From the NCBI GenBank assembly GCA_964618105.1, contig CAZUAJ010000007.1, forward strand, positions 1 through 41,460: DNA of 41,460 nucleotides, in the 5' to 3' direction. Made by a program: the position numbers and the translations under genes. Below are positions 15,203 through 21,235 of the stretch, piece after piece. This DNA comes from CAG-273 sp964618105. Its GTDB lineage: Bacteria > Bacillota > Clostridia > TANB77 > CAG-508. Position 1 is the first letter of the stretch, and each line of letters begins with the position of its first letter. The notes below the pieces were generated by a model that was not told the origin of the DNA, made no database searches, and saw only the letters and a program-made list of their open reading frames with translations.

Positions 15203-15225
15203 TTCTATGATAAAATGTTCATAGA
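15203..15225. other. Short perfect hairpin (7-bp stem)
   Basis: TCTATGA and TCATAGA face each other across an 8-nt loop in the leader between the 50-aa and 80-aa ORFs. No U-run follows. It could be a regulator site or an mRNA hairpin. Confidence 0.3.
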
Positions 15226-15255
15226 AGTATTTATATAAATATTTTTATGAATCAT

Positions 15256-15408
15256 CTATTTTTCGATTTGGTTGTCGGTAGATGGTTCGTTTTTTATATT
15301 ATCTTCACAGATAAATAAAATTTGTTGTAGTATTTCTCTTAATTCAGCTTCATTATGATATTGATCTATATCTGAAATAAGACTTTTAATTTCTTGATAT
15401 CCACTCAT
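15256..15408 (-). CDS. Small phage protein (50 aa)
   Basis: An acidic helical peptide (MSGYQEIKSLISDIDQYHNE, then LREILQQILFICEDNI). Its ATG overlaps the TGA of the 30-aa ORF by 4 nt, and GGAGGAG lies 5 nt upstream. No family recognised. Confidence 0.6.
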   Translation of the reverse strand: MSGYQEIKSLISDIDQYHNEAELREILQQILFICEDNIKNEPSTDNQIEK

Positions 15409-15497
15409 ATTACTCCTCCTTTCAATTGTCTTAATTTATATTTCATTGTTGCCAATGTTATAATGTGCCAAATATAGCATTTATCTAGTTTGTCCAT
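15405..15497 (-). CDS. Tiny phage ORF (30 aa)
   Basis: MDKLDKCYIWHIITLATMKY... starts 8 nt after GAGGAGG and ends in ATGA overlap with the next ORF. The last five codons (LKGGVI) contain the next gene's ribosome site. It may exist chiefly to couple translation of that gene. Confidence 0.5.
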   Translation of the reverse strand: MDKLDKCYIWHIITLATMKYKLRQLKGGVI

Positions 15498-15498
15498 T

Positions 15499-15795
15499 CT
15501 ATTTAACCTCCTCATATATAATGATTGTTAATTCTTGTCCTTCATATATTGCTGCTGATTCCATATTGTTTAATTTTTTTATTTCATATATGTATTCTCT
15601 AATATCTTGATTTGTTTTTTTATATTCTTCTGCAATACTCCATAAAGTTTCATCTTCAGATATATAAATAGTTTTATATTTTTCTGCATATTCAGTTTTA
15701 TTTATTATTGTGTTTACTAATATAATTATTGAAACTAAAATTATAATTAGTGTTAATGTTGATTTTATAAATTTTCTTTTATTAACTATTTTCAT
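15499..15795 (-). CDS. Membrane-anchored LysM protein (YneA-like, 98 aa)
   Basis: One N-terminal transmembrane helix (about residues 10 to 32) is followed by a LysM domain (ETLWSIAEEYKKTNQDIREY ... IKKLNNMESAAIYEGQELTI), which binds peptidoglycan outside the cell. Size and layout match YneA-type cell-division suppressors of the SOS response. In a prophage early operon, two genes below the repressor-controlled promoter, it could pause host division on induction. The alternative is a plain wall-binding protein. Domain call firm; YneA-like role inferred from architecture only. Confidence 0.68.
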   Translation of the reverse strand: MKIVNKRKFIKSTLTLIIILVSIIILVNTIINKTEYAEKYKTIYISEDETLWSIAEEYKKTNQDIREYIYEIKKLNNMESAAIYEGQELTIIIYEEVK

Positions 15796-15799
15796 TTGT

Positions 15800-15988
15800 T
15801 TAATCCCCTTTCACTCTTTTTTTGTTATACCATTCCCTTATTGCACTTCCTAAAGCAACTTTTTCTTTTCCAAAATTCTCACTTGGAAAGTCTTGTGAAT
15901 TATAAATACTCAATGCTGTTGGTACACTGCAATTTCTTAATTTAGCAAAATCTGTTGGGGTATAAAATACATTGTCTTGCAATTCCAT
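15800..15988 (-). CDS. Putative excisionase / HTH DNA-binding protein (62 aa)
   Basis: A 62-aa protein of winged-helix type: FYTPTDFAKLRNCSVPTALS, then a wing-like NSQDFPSENFGKEKVALG and a basic C-terminus EWYNKKRVKGD. The size and fold type, and its place between the Cro-like gene and the early operon, fit a Xis protein that directs integrase toward excision. AGGAGG lies 6 nt before the ATG. Its leader contains the 15-bp motif that is also found upstream of the integrase gene. Single-domain regulators unrelated to excision are the alternative. Confidence 0.62.
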   Translation of the reverse strand: MELQDNVFYTPTDFAKLRNCSVPTALSIYNSQDFPSENFGKEKVALGSAIREWYNKKRVKGD

Positions 15989-16007
15989 TTATTTTCCTCC
16001 TTTTTTT

Positions 16008-16022
16008 GTGTGTCGTGTCGCA
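16008..16022 (-). repeat. 15-bp motif copy 1 (upstream of putative xis)
   Basis: The + strand reads GTGTGTCGTGTCGCA. Read along the - strand, toward xis, it is TGCGACACGACACAC, which is identical to the + strand copy at 17645-17659. It lies 10 nt before the xis ribosome site. Confidence 0.7.
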
Positions 16023-16058
16023 TTTTTTTATTCCTTTTCATTTTTTTCTTTTCTCCTT

Positions 16059-16307
16059 TTATGAATTTAATTCATATTTTTTAGTAAAAAAATATGATAT
16101 TGACTCTTCTATTGCTATACCTAATAAATTACAAATCTCTATTATTTCTGTTTGAGTAAATGGTGACTTACAATTTATCTTATTTGAGAAACTGCCTGCA
16201 CTCATTTCTACTCCCTTCTTCTGTAATTCTTTTACAAAATTTGATTCACTTCCAAAATATGTCCTAATTCTTCCTCTTAAAAGAGAATAATCTAATGAAT
16301 TTAACAT
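16059..16307 (-). CDS. Cro-like / DUF739 phage regulator (82 aa)
   Basis: A small helix-turn-helix protein with the layout of DUF739: DYSLLRGRIRTYFGSESNFV, a short recognition region (SAGSFSNKINCKSPFTQTEI) and LLGIAIEESISYFF at the end. It is the first gene of the leftward lytic-direction operon and should oppose the CI-like repressor, like Cro or MOR proteins of Gram-positive temperate phages. AAGGAAG precedes the ATG. An ATGAA-N5-TTCAT operator overlaps its stop codon. Confidence 0.75.
   Translation of the reverse strand: MLNSLDYSLLRGRIRTYFGSESNFVKELQKKGVEMSAGSFSNKINCKSPFTQTEIIEICNLLGIAIEESISYFFTKKYELNS
16061..16075. promoter_or_regulatory. Operator site (third, at the end of the Cro-like gene)
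   Basis: ATGAATTTAATTCAT is a perfect dyad matching the two operators in the divergent promoter region. It lies over the end of the Cro-like gene, as the distal operator does in TP901-1-type switches. Confidence 0.65.
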
Positions 16308-16335
16308 TGTACCACTTCCTTTCGTTTTTCGTTTT

Positions 16336-16412
16336 ATGAACTTAATTCATATTCGTCATTATAATATATCACCTTGAAAACATTGTCAATACTTTTTATG
16401 AATTTTTTTCAT
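16336..16412. promoter_or_regulatory. Divergent promoter region with two operators
   Basis: ATGAACTTAATTCAT (16336-16350) and ATGAATTTTTTTCAT (16398-16412) flank the leftward promoter: TTGACA (complement of 16384-16389), 17 nt, TATTAT (complement of 16361-16366), toward the Cro-like gene. The rightward promoter toward the repressor is listed separately. A CI-like dimer is the expected ligand. Confidence 0.72.
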
Positions 16413-16437
16413 TTTTTTGTATTATTTTTCAAAACTA

Positions 16438-16466
16438 TTGATTTTATTTCATTTTTTTGATATGAT
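16438..16466 (+). promoter_or_regulatory. Promoter of the repressor/lysogeny operon
   Basis: TTGATT, 17 nt, TATGAT, followed 9 nt later by AAGGAGGG and the repressor ATG. The operator at 16398-16412 ends about 25 bp upstream of the -35, so it may activate or loop rather than block. Confidence 0.62.
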
Positions 16467-16488
16467 ACTTTATGCAAGGAGGGATATT

Positions 16489-17049
16489 ATGAACAATGAA
16501 AGAACAGATAGTTTTGCTAATCGATTAGCAATTGCTATGCAATTAAATAATATAAATCAAATTGAATTGTCTGAAAAAACAAAAGCATTTTCAAAAACAA
16601 TATCACAATCACTTATAAATAAATATTTAAAAGGAAAAGCTCTTGCTAGGCAAGACAATATATATATATTATGTAAGATTCTAAATGTAGACGAAGCTTG
16701 GATTATGGGTTTTGATGTTCCTATGGACAGAACACCTGACGAATTACGAACTAATAATGACATTTTTCAATATACAGCTATTGATTCCGCTATGTTTCCT
16801 TTGCTTGATATCGGAGATATTGCATTTATTCAAAAGACATCTACTTATATATCTGGTCAAACTATTTTATTTAGATTAGATAATAAAGAGTATATTAGAA
16901 AAATTATAGATGATAACGGTGTTATTGAATTTCAGGCTATGAATGCTTATTATCCTGTTTTAAAATTAACAAATGAGGAATTAAAAGAAAAAAAATTCAA
17001 AGTTATTGGAAAAGTAGTAAAAGTAGAAAATAAAAGTGCTTTTAAATAG
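16489..17049 (+). CDS. CI-like repressor (HTH + S24-like domain, probably non-cleavable)
   Basis: A 186-aa repressor. Residues 1 to ~65 are an XRE-type helix-turn-helix (FANRLAIAMQLNNINQIELSE ... NKYLKGKALARQDNIYILCK). The C-terminal half is LexA/S24-like: AIDSAMFPLLDIGDIAFIQ, then TILFRLDNKEYIRKIIDD. Where S24 proteins have S-M-x-P, this has A-M-F-P. Where the catalytic Lys precedes Arg, this has I-R-K. The autoproteolysis pair therefore looks lost, which would make derepression RecA-independent. The start is set by AAGGAGGG 5 nt before the ATG. It should bind the ATGAA-N5-TTCAT sites. Confidence 0.82.
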   Translation: MNNERTDSFANRLAIAMQLNNINQIELSEKTKAFSKTISQSLINKYLKGKALARQDNIYILCKILNVDEAWIMGFDVPMDRTPDELRTNNDIFQYTAIDSAMFPLLDIGDIAFIQKTSTYISGQTILFRLDNKEYIRKIIDDNGVIEFQAMNAYYPVLKLTNEELKEKKFKVIGKVVKVENKSAFK

Positions 17050-17063
17050 AAAGGAGTTTTTTT

Positions 17064-17621
17064 ATGTGGAATCAAATTAAAGAATATTCTTTAAAAGCAT
17101 TTAAAGATATAAAGTCTACGCCCAAAAATATCATAAAAAAATGGTGGTTTTGGATTATAGTAATATCAATAGTATATGGTATATCAACAGATTTAACTAA
17201 TAATAATGAAGTTATTACTAACAATTCTAATACATTAAATACAGTATCTACTGAAGAAAAACAGGAAACTGAAGAAGAACGATTGGCTAGAGAAGAACAA
17301 GAAAAAAAAGAATCTGAAGAAAAAGCTTTAGAGGAAGCAAAAAAAGAAAGACAAAAACGAATAGATAACAATTCAGCTGAAGCATATGCATATACAGAAC
17401 AACTTGTAAAAAACAATTTAAAAGCACCTTCTACTGCAAAATTTTCCAATCAAAAATTTGGTTATAATGAAGAATATAGTAGATATATAGTAAGTGGCTC
17501 TGTGGATTCTCAAAATAGTTTCGGAGCAATGTTAAGAGCTGATTTTTATGCAGAATATGATCAAGATTTAGCAATGATATATTTTGTTTTTGATAATCAA
17601 ATATTATTAGATAAAAGATAA
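17064..17621 (+). CDS. Lysogeny-module membrane protein with coiled coil (185 aa)
   Basis: One transmembrane helix (WWFWIIVISIVYGIS, about 27 to 41) follows a basic N-terminus. Then comes a Glu/Lys coiled coil (about 70 to 108) and a small C-terminal beta domain with AYAYTEQLVKNNLKAPSTAKF. The 'LKxPSTAKF' domain occurs in short membrane or secreted proteins of Bacillota, often in the repressor-integrase interval. It is expressed with the repressor, so it is available in the lysogen. Superinfection exclusion is a reasonable guess, not shown. Confidence 0.65.
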   Translation: MWNQIKEYSLKAFKDIKSTPKNIIKKWWFWIIVISIVYGISTDLTNNNEVITNNSNTLNTVSTEEKQETEEERLAREEQEKKESEEKALEEAKKERQKRIDNNSAEAYAYTEQLVKNNLKAPSTAKFSNQKFGYNEEYSRYIVSGSVDSQNSFGAMLRADFYAEYDQDLAMIYFVFDNQILLDKR

Positions 17622-17625
17622 AAAA

Positions 17626-17713
17626 GGATAATGTGTTTCAAGTTTGCGACACGACACACATTATCCAGGAGTAAACACTTAAAAAGTGATTACTTTTGTA
17701 TTATATACAAAAG
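17626..17713 (+). promoter_or_regulatory. Integrase leader with three inverted repeats
   Basis: GGATAATGTGT (17626-17636) pairs with ACACATTATCC (17656-17666), 11 bp, and the 15-bp motif lies in the loop and 3' arm. CACTT/AAGTG follows (17676-17688), then CTTTTGTAT-TAT-ATACAAAAG (17693-17713). No U-run follows any of them, so they look like protein-binding or attP arm sites rather than terminators. Confidence 0.5.
17645..17659 (+). repeat. 15-bp motif copy 2 (upstream of integrase)
   Basis: TGCGACACGACACAC, the exact inverted copy of 16008-16022. Both copies have the same orientation relative to the gene they precede. Confidence 0.7.
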
Positions 17714-17761
17714 CCTTCATTTTTTCAAGTGTTATTTAAAGAAAAATGGAGGTTTTTTAAC

Positions 17762-18967
17762 ATGGGGACTACCAAAAAAAGAGGAAATGGTGAAGGCACT
17801 ATATTTAAAAGAGAAATAAACGGAAAAACTATGTGGGTTACAGAATACACAATAGCAATGTATGATGTAAAAACTGGCAAAAGAAAAAGAAAAACAATAT
17901 ATGGAAAAACAAGACAAGAAGTAAAAAACAAATTAGAAAAAATAATAACAGAACTAAATACCAATACTTATGTTGATAAGTCAAAAATTACTTTTTATAC
18001 TCTTGCAAAAGAGTTTATTGATAATGGTTATAAAATGAACAAATTAAAAGAATCATCATATTCTCGAAAACTGCATACATTAAAAAATATATCCTCTCAT
18101 TATATGGCAAATATGGAATTGCAAAAAATCACTGAAAATGATTTAAAAGATTTTTTTGTATATATTACGAAATATTCAGATTCTGTAATTGCAAAAATAT
18201 ATGGAATTGTAAATAATACATTTAAGATAGCTGTAAGACGTAATATATTGCGTTATAATTTTTTAGACGATCAATTAGAATTTGAAATACCTTTGTCAAA
18301 AAAATTCAAAAATAAATCTAAAGCTGTTTCAGCATTCACAATTGAAGAACAAAAACAGCTTATTGAAAAATTACAAAAAGCAAAGAAATTTAGATATAAA
18401 TATCAAATCTATTTAAGTTTATATACTGGTATGAGAATGGGAGAAATAAATGCATTAGATGTAAATGATATTGATTTTGAAAATAAAGTAATTCATGTTA
18501 GAAGAACCATAACACGCACATTTGATGATAGAGCTACAATAGGTTTATACACAAAAACAGTAAATGGAATTAGAGATTTAATAATAGATCCTTTAGTTGA
18601 AAAATTGCTCAAAGAATATCTATCATCAGAATATTATACAGAAAATGATTACAATCTTCTTTTTTGCAACTCATATAAACAATGTATTAGTACGGATACA
18701 GTTAATATGATGTTTAAATTTTTTTGCAAAGAAAATAATATAGGTAAAGGTTATGATGTTCATCAACATATGTTGCGTCATACATTTGCAACTAGATGTA
18801 TTGAAGCAGGAATGCCAGCTGCAGTTTTAGCTAAAATTATGGGACATGCAAATGTTGCAACTACTTTAAATGTATATTGTGAAGTATTTGATAAATTTAA
18901 AAAAGAACATATTGATATGTCCTTTGAGTACCTTCAAAAACAAGGTCTTACAATTGATTTTAAATAA
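17762..18967 (+). CDS. int: Phage tyrosine integrase
   Basis: A 401-aa tyrosine recombinase that integrates and excises the prophage. The N-terminal AP2-like arm-binding domain (GEGTIFKREINGKTMWVTEY) is followed by a core-binding SAM-like domain (about 75 to 170) and the catalytic domain. Catalytic residues are R225 (TGMRMGE), K265, H336-x-x-R339 (HQHMLRHTF), H362 (MGHANVATT) and Y372. The length and motifs are complete. GGAGG lies 9 nt before the ATG. It is the rightmost prophage gene, adjacent to the presumed attachment site. Confidence 0.95.
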   Translation: MGTTKKRGNGEGTIFKREINGKTMWVTEYTIAMYDVKTGKRKRKTIYGKTRQEVKNKLEKIITELNTNTYVDKSKITFYTLAKEFIDNGYKMNKLKESSYSRKLHTLKNISSHYMANMELQKITENDLKDFFVYITKYSDSVIAKIYGIVNNTFKIAVRRNILRYNFLDDQLEFEIPLSKKFKNKSKAVSAFTIEEQKQLIEKLQKAKKFRYKYQIYLSLYTGMRMGEINALDVNDIDFENKVIHVRRTITRTFDDRATIGLYTKTVNGIRDLIIDPLVEKLLKEYLSSEYYTENDYNLLFCNSYKQCISTDTVNMMFKFFCKENNIGKGYDVHQHMLRHTFATRCIEAGMPAAVLAKIMGHANVATTLNVYCEVFDKFKKEHIDMSFEYLQKQGLTIDFK

Positions 18968-19096
18968 TATTTTATACAGCCACCATTACAGCCTTGCATA
19001 ACAATTTTAAAATATTTCATATTTATTTTAAAATATATTGAAAATGTAAAATGTTTTAATATATAGGGTTTGACACACTTTGAAATAAATTCAAAA

Positions 19097-19136
19097 TATG
19101 TTCAAATCCTTATTTTTTGTCTGTTTTTGCCACCCG
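19097..19136. other. Probable prophage right attachment junction (attR)
   Basis: The first codons of truA (read leftward from 19184) remain recognisable to about 19121 and perhaps 19097, then stop, and the integrase gene lies 130 to 150 bp further left. The core sequence shared with attL cannot be defined because attL is outside the window. Confidence 0.5.
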
Positions 19137-19184
19137 GTTGAAATCTTTTCCGTCATATTCAATTGTTAGTTTAATGTTTCTCAT
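19110..19184 (-). pseudogene. truA: truA, 5' fragment cut off by the prophage and frameshifted
   Basis: The reading frame starts MRNIKLTIEYDGKDFN, the classic opening of tRNA pseudouridine synthase A, overlapping the end of cdaA by 14 bp. The next codons read RVAKTDKK-stop. One base out of frame the same DNA gives GWQKQ, the strongly conserved continuation. There is thus one extra base in the run at 19133-19136, and the rest of the gene is missing because prophage DNA follows. The distal part presumably lies beyond the left prophage end. Whether an intact truA is rebuilt elsewhere cannot be judged here. Confidence 0.75.
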
Positions 19185-20085
19185 TTTGTTCCTGTTTATT
19201 TTCCTTTTTTATTTTTAATTGTTTTATTTTAGTTTTTCTTTCTCCCGCAAATCTTTTATTTATTACATGTTTTATCAAAATATTTCTTAATGCTTCTTCT
19301 TTCACATCTGCAATTAATTTTCCATCTATTGCAACAGAAATTTTGCCAGTTTCTTCTGATATAATAATTGCAATAGCATCAGATTCTTTTGATATTCCTA
19401 GCCCTGCTCGATGTCTTGTGCCCAATTCCTTTGCTATTTCTTTATCATCTGCCAATGGCAATATACATGCTGCTGCTGCAATTTTATTATTTGACACAAC
19501 AATAGCTCCATCATGTAATGGTGTATTAGGAGTAAATAAATTTACTATTAATTGTGGTGAAACTTCTGAATCCATTTTCACTCCACTTTCTATTATATCA
19601 TTTATATTTATATCTCTTTGTATTACTATTAGTCCACCAGTTTTAGTTTTAGATAGTTCTGATGATGCAATAACAATTTTATATACATCTTCTTTTGTTT
19701 TTGTTTCCAAATCCTTGTATATTCCAAAATATTTAGTTATTTTGTTAGTACCTAATTGTTCTAACATTCTCCTTAGTTCTGGTGCAAATATTACAATTAT
19801 TGCAATAACACCATAGGGTAAGAAAAATGTTAGTAAATAATTCAATATTTTAAGTTGCAAAATTTCGCTAATTATTGTAATTATTAAATAAAATAATATT
19901 CCTTTTAATAATTGCCATACTCTTGATTTTTTAGCATAAATAATAAATTTATATACAATATATGCAACTATAGCTAAATCTAAAATCAAAGTTAATAGTT
20001 TAAATGGATTTTGCGAAAGCTCTGTCATATAACTCGCAAAAGACTTCCAAACTCCATCAAAACTTAGTTTTAAATTTTCAAACAT
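19171..20085 (-). CDS. cdaA: Diadenylate cyclase CdaA (c-di-AMP synthase)
   Basis: A 304-aa membrane-bound enzyme that joins two ATP into c-di-AMP, the osmotic and wall-homeostasis second messenger. Three transmembrane helices occupy about 30 to 100 (AYIVYKFIIY ... YGVIAIIVIF). The DAC domain has DGA at 192-194 (PLHDGAIVV) and RHR at 224-226 (GTRHRAGLG), both intact. The C-terminus is a Lys/Glu tail. AGAGGT precedes the ATG. The partner gene cdaR, which usually follows, is absent here, and truA follows instead, cut by the prophage. A second synthase gene, disA, is 1.1 kb upstream. Confidence 0.95.
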   Translation of the reverse strand: MFENLKLSFDGVWKSFASYMTELSQNPFKLLTLILDLAIVAYIVYKFIIYAKKSRVWQLLKGILFYLIITIISEILQLKILNYLLTFFLPYGVIAIIVIFAPELRRMLEQLGTNKITKYFGIYKDLETKTKEDVYKIVIASSELSKTKTGGLIVIQRDININDIIESGVKMDSEVSPQLIVNLFTPNTPLHDGAIVVSNNKIAAAACILPLADDKEIAKELGTRHRAGLGISKESDAIAIIISEETGKISVAIDGKLIADVKEEALRNILIKHVINKRFAGERKTKIKQLKIKKENKQEQNEKH

Positions 20086-20107
20086 ATTTTACCTCTTTTG
20101 TTACAAA

Positions 20108-20236
20108 TTAATTAAACATTATGTAATAAATTAAAGATGCTGCAACAGATAATACCATCATTAATGCTAATATTATAAGCATAACTTTTGTTGCAATTTT
20201 ACCTATATCTCTTTTATTTTTCTTATTTTTTGCCAT
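20108..20236 (-). CDS. Small single-span membrane protein (42 aa, DUF4044-like)
   Basis: MAKNKKNKRDIGKIATKVML... is a basic head plus one helix (LIILALMMVLSVAASLIYYI). GGAGG lies 8 nt before the ATG. It resembles the DUF4044 type of tiny Bacillota membrane proteins. It sits 22 nt before cdaA in the same direction, so co-transcription is likely; a link to CdaA membrane function is only inference. Confidence 0.65.
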   Translation of the reverse strand: MAKNKKNKRDIGKIATKVMLIILALMMVLSVAASLIYYIMFN

Positions 20237-20329
20237 TTTACATTTCCTCCTTAATCAACTACCTAGATTTATTTATAACATAAAAAAACAATAATTTCAA
20301 TAGTTACTTTGTACCATTTTTTATTAAAA

Positions 20330-20357
20330 AATGAGAAAAGTTTATTCTTTTCTCATT
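20330..20357 (-). terminator. Rho-independent terminator after the cyclophilin gene
   Basis: AATGAGAAAAG pairs perfectly with CTTTTCTCATT (11 bp, 6-nt loop), and a U-rich run follows on the - strand. It separates the radA-disA-cyclophilin unit from the cdaA unit. Confidence 0.75.
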
Positions 20358-20359
20358 CT

Positions 20360-21187
20360 TTAATACGAATATCCATATTGTTGCATTATATAATTTGAAT
20401 ACCATGAATTCATATCAAATTCTTGTACAGTTTTTGGTATTTTATAATCAACTCCATAAGTTTCTACTGTTATATTTTTTATTTTAGGTTCTTTTTTAGG
20501 CTTATCTGATGAAATATTATTTCCATCTTTATCTTTTGGAGCTTCTTCATTCTCTTTTAATTCAGATTCTCTATAATAAACTTCAACATTTGCTATTTTT
20601 TCTACAATATCCATTCCTTCTTTAACCTCTCCAAAAGCAGCATAATATCCATCTAAAGAAGTTGCTTCTTCTGTCATTATAAAGAATTGTGAACCTGCTG
20701 AATTGTAACCATAAGTAGTTAATTCTGGATTCAAACTACTATAGCTACTATAATCCTTCCTTGCCATTGAAATAACACCTTTTTTATGTTTTAAGGTATT
20801 ATTATAACCATTAGCAAGAAACTCACCTTCAATATTATATGTTTCATCATTTTGTACATTATCTTTAATATCACTCAAACTTGGTGAACCAGCACCTGTT
20901 CCTGCTTTATCTCCACCTTGAATCATAAATTCCGGAATTGTTCTATGAAATGTTAACCCATTGTAAAATCCGCGGTTTGCAAGTCTAATAAAATTAGCCA
21001 CTGTATTAGGCGCTTGATTTGGATAAAGCTCCACCTTAATTACTCCATAATCTTCAACTTCTATTGTTGCCACTGGATTTGAAATATTTACAGTTATTTT
21101 TTTATAAAAGCCATATCCAACAAAACCTATTCCCGCAACAACCAATATAATCGCTATAATTAATAATACTATTTTTAATTTTTTCAT
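20360..21187 (-). CDS. Membrane-anchored or secreted cyclophilin-type peptidyl-prolyl isomerase
   Basis: A 275-aa protein with an N-terminal signal anchor (KIVLLIIAIILVVAGIGFVGYGF) and a cyclophilin domain that catalyses proline isomerisation in exported proteins. Motifs FHRTIPEFMIQGGD, AGSQFFIM and YAAFGEV give the active-site framework, including the arginine of FHR and the QFF. The C-terminal ~70 residues are a charged linker plus a Tyr/Asn/Gln-rich tail (NSWYSNYIMQQYGYSY), unusual for the family. The start chosen is MKKLKIV; an upstream ATG 30 bp earlier has no ribosome site. It lies 48 bp after disA. Confidence 0.88.
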   Translation of the reverse strand: MKKLKIVLLIIAIILVVAGIGFVGYGFYKKITVNISNPVATIEVEDYGVIKVELYPNQAPNTVANFIRLANRGFYNGLTFHRTIPEFMIQGGDKAGTGAGSPSLSDIKDNVQNDETYNIEGEFLANGYNNTLKHKKGVISMARKDYSSYSSLNPELTTYGYNSAGSQFFIMTEEATSLDGYYAAFGEVKEGMDIVEKIANVEVYYRESELKENEEAPKDKDGNNISSDKPKKEPKIKNITVETYGVDYKIPKTVQEFDMNSWYSNYIMQQYGYSY

Positions 21188-21235
21188 ATAAAATCTTATT
21201 CCTTTCCTTTTAAACATTACTATTGAATTATATTA

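Larger units (their letters stand above)
1..19110. mobile_element. Prophage (right-hand part; left end outside window)
   Basis: This is a temperate tailed-phage genome integrated in the chromosome. The recognisable modules, in order from the right, are integrase, repressor/Cro switch, excisionase, recombination and replication, late regulator and terminase. Structural genes are not in the window and would lie further left. The right boundary is placed between about 19,097 and 19,121, where host truA codons give way to unrelated AT-rich DNA that follows the integrase gene. The left attachment site cannot be seen. Nearly all genes outside the lysogeny block read leftward, as expected for early then late expression from one divergent control region. 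Confidence 0.93.

Noticed and set aside
17631..17819. 62-aa ORF between the membrane-protein gene and integrase
   Set aside because: It runs through the hairpins and the integrase start in another frame and lacks a ribosome site.
19343..19816. 157-aa + strand reading frame
   Set aside because: Antisense of cdaA; open only because of the AT-rich code of the real gene.
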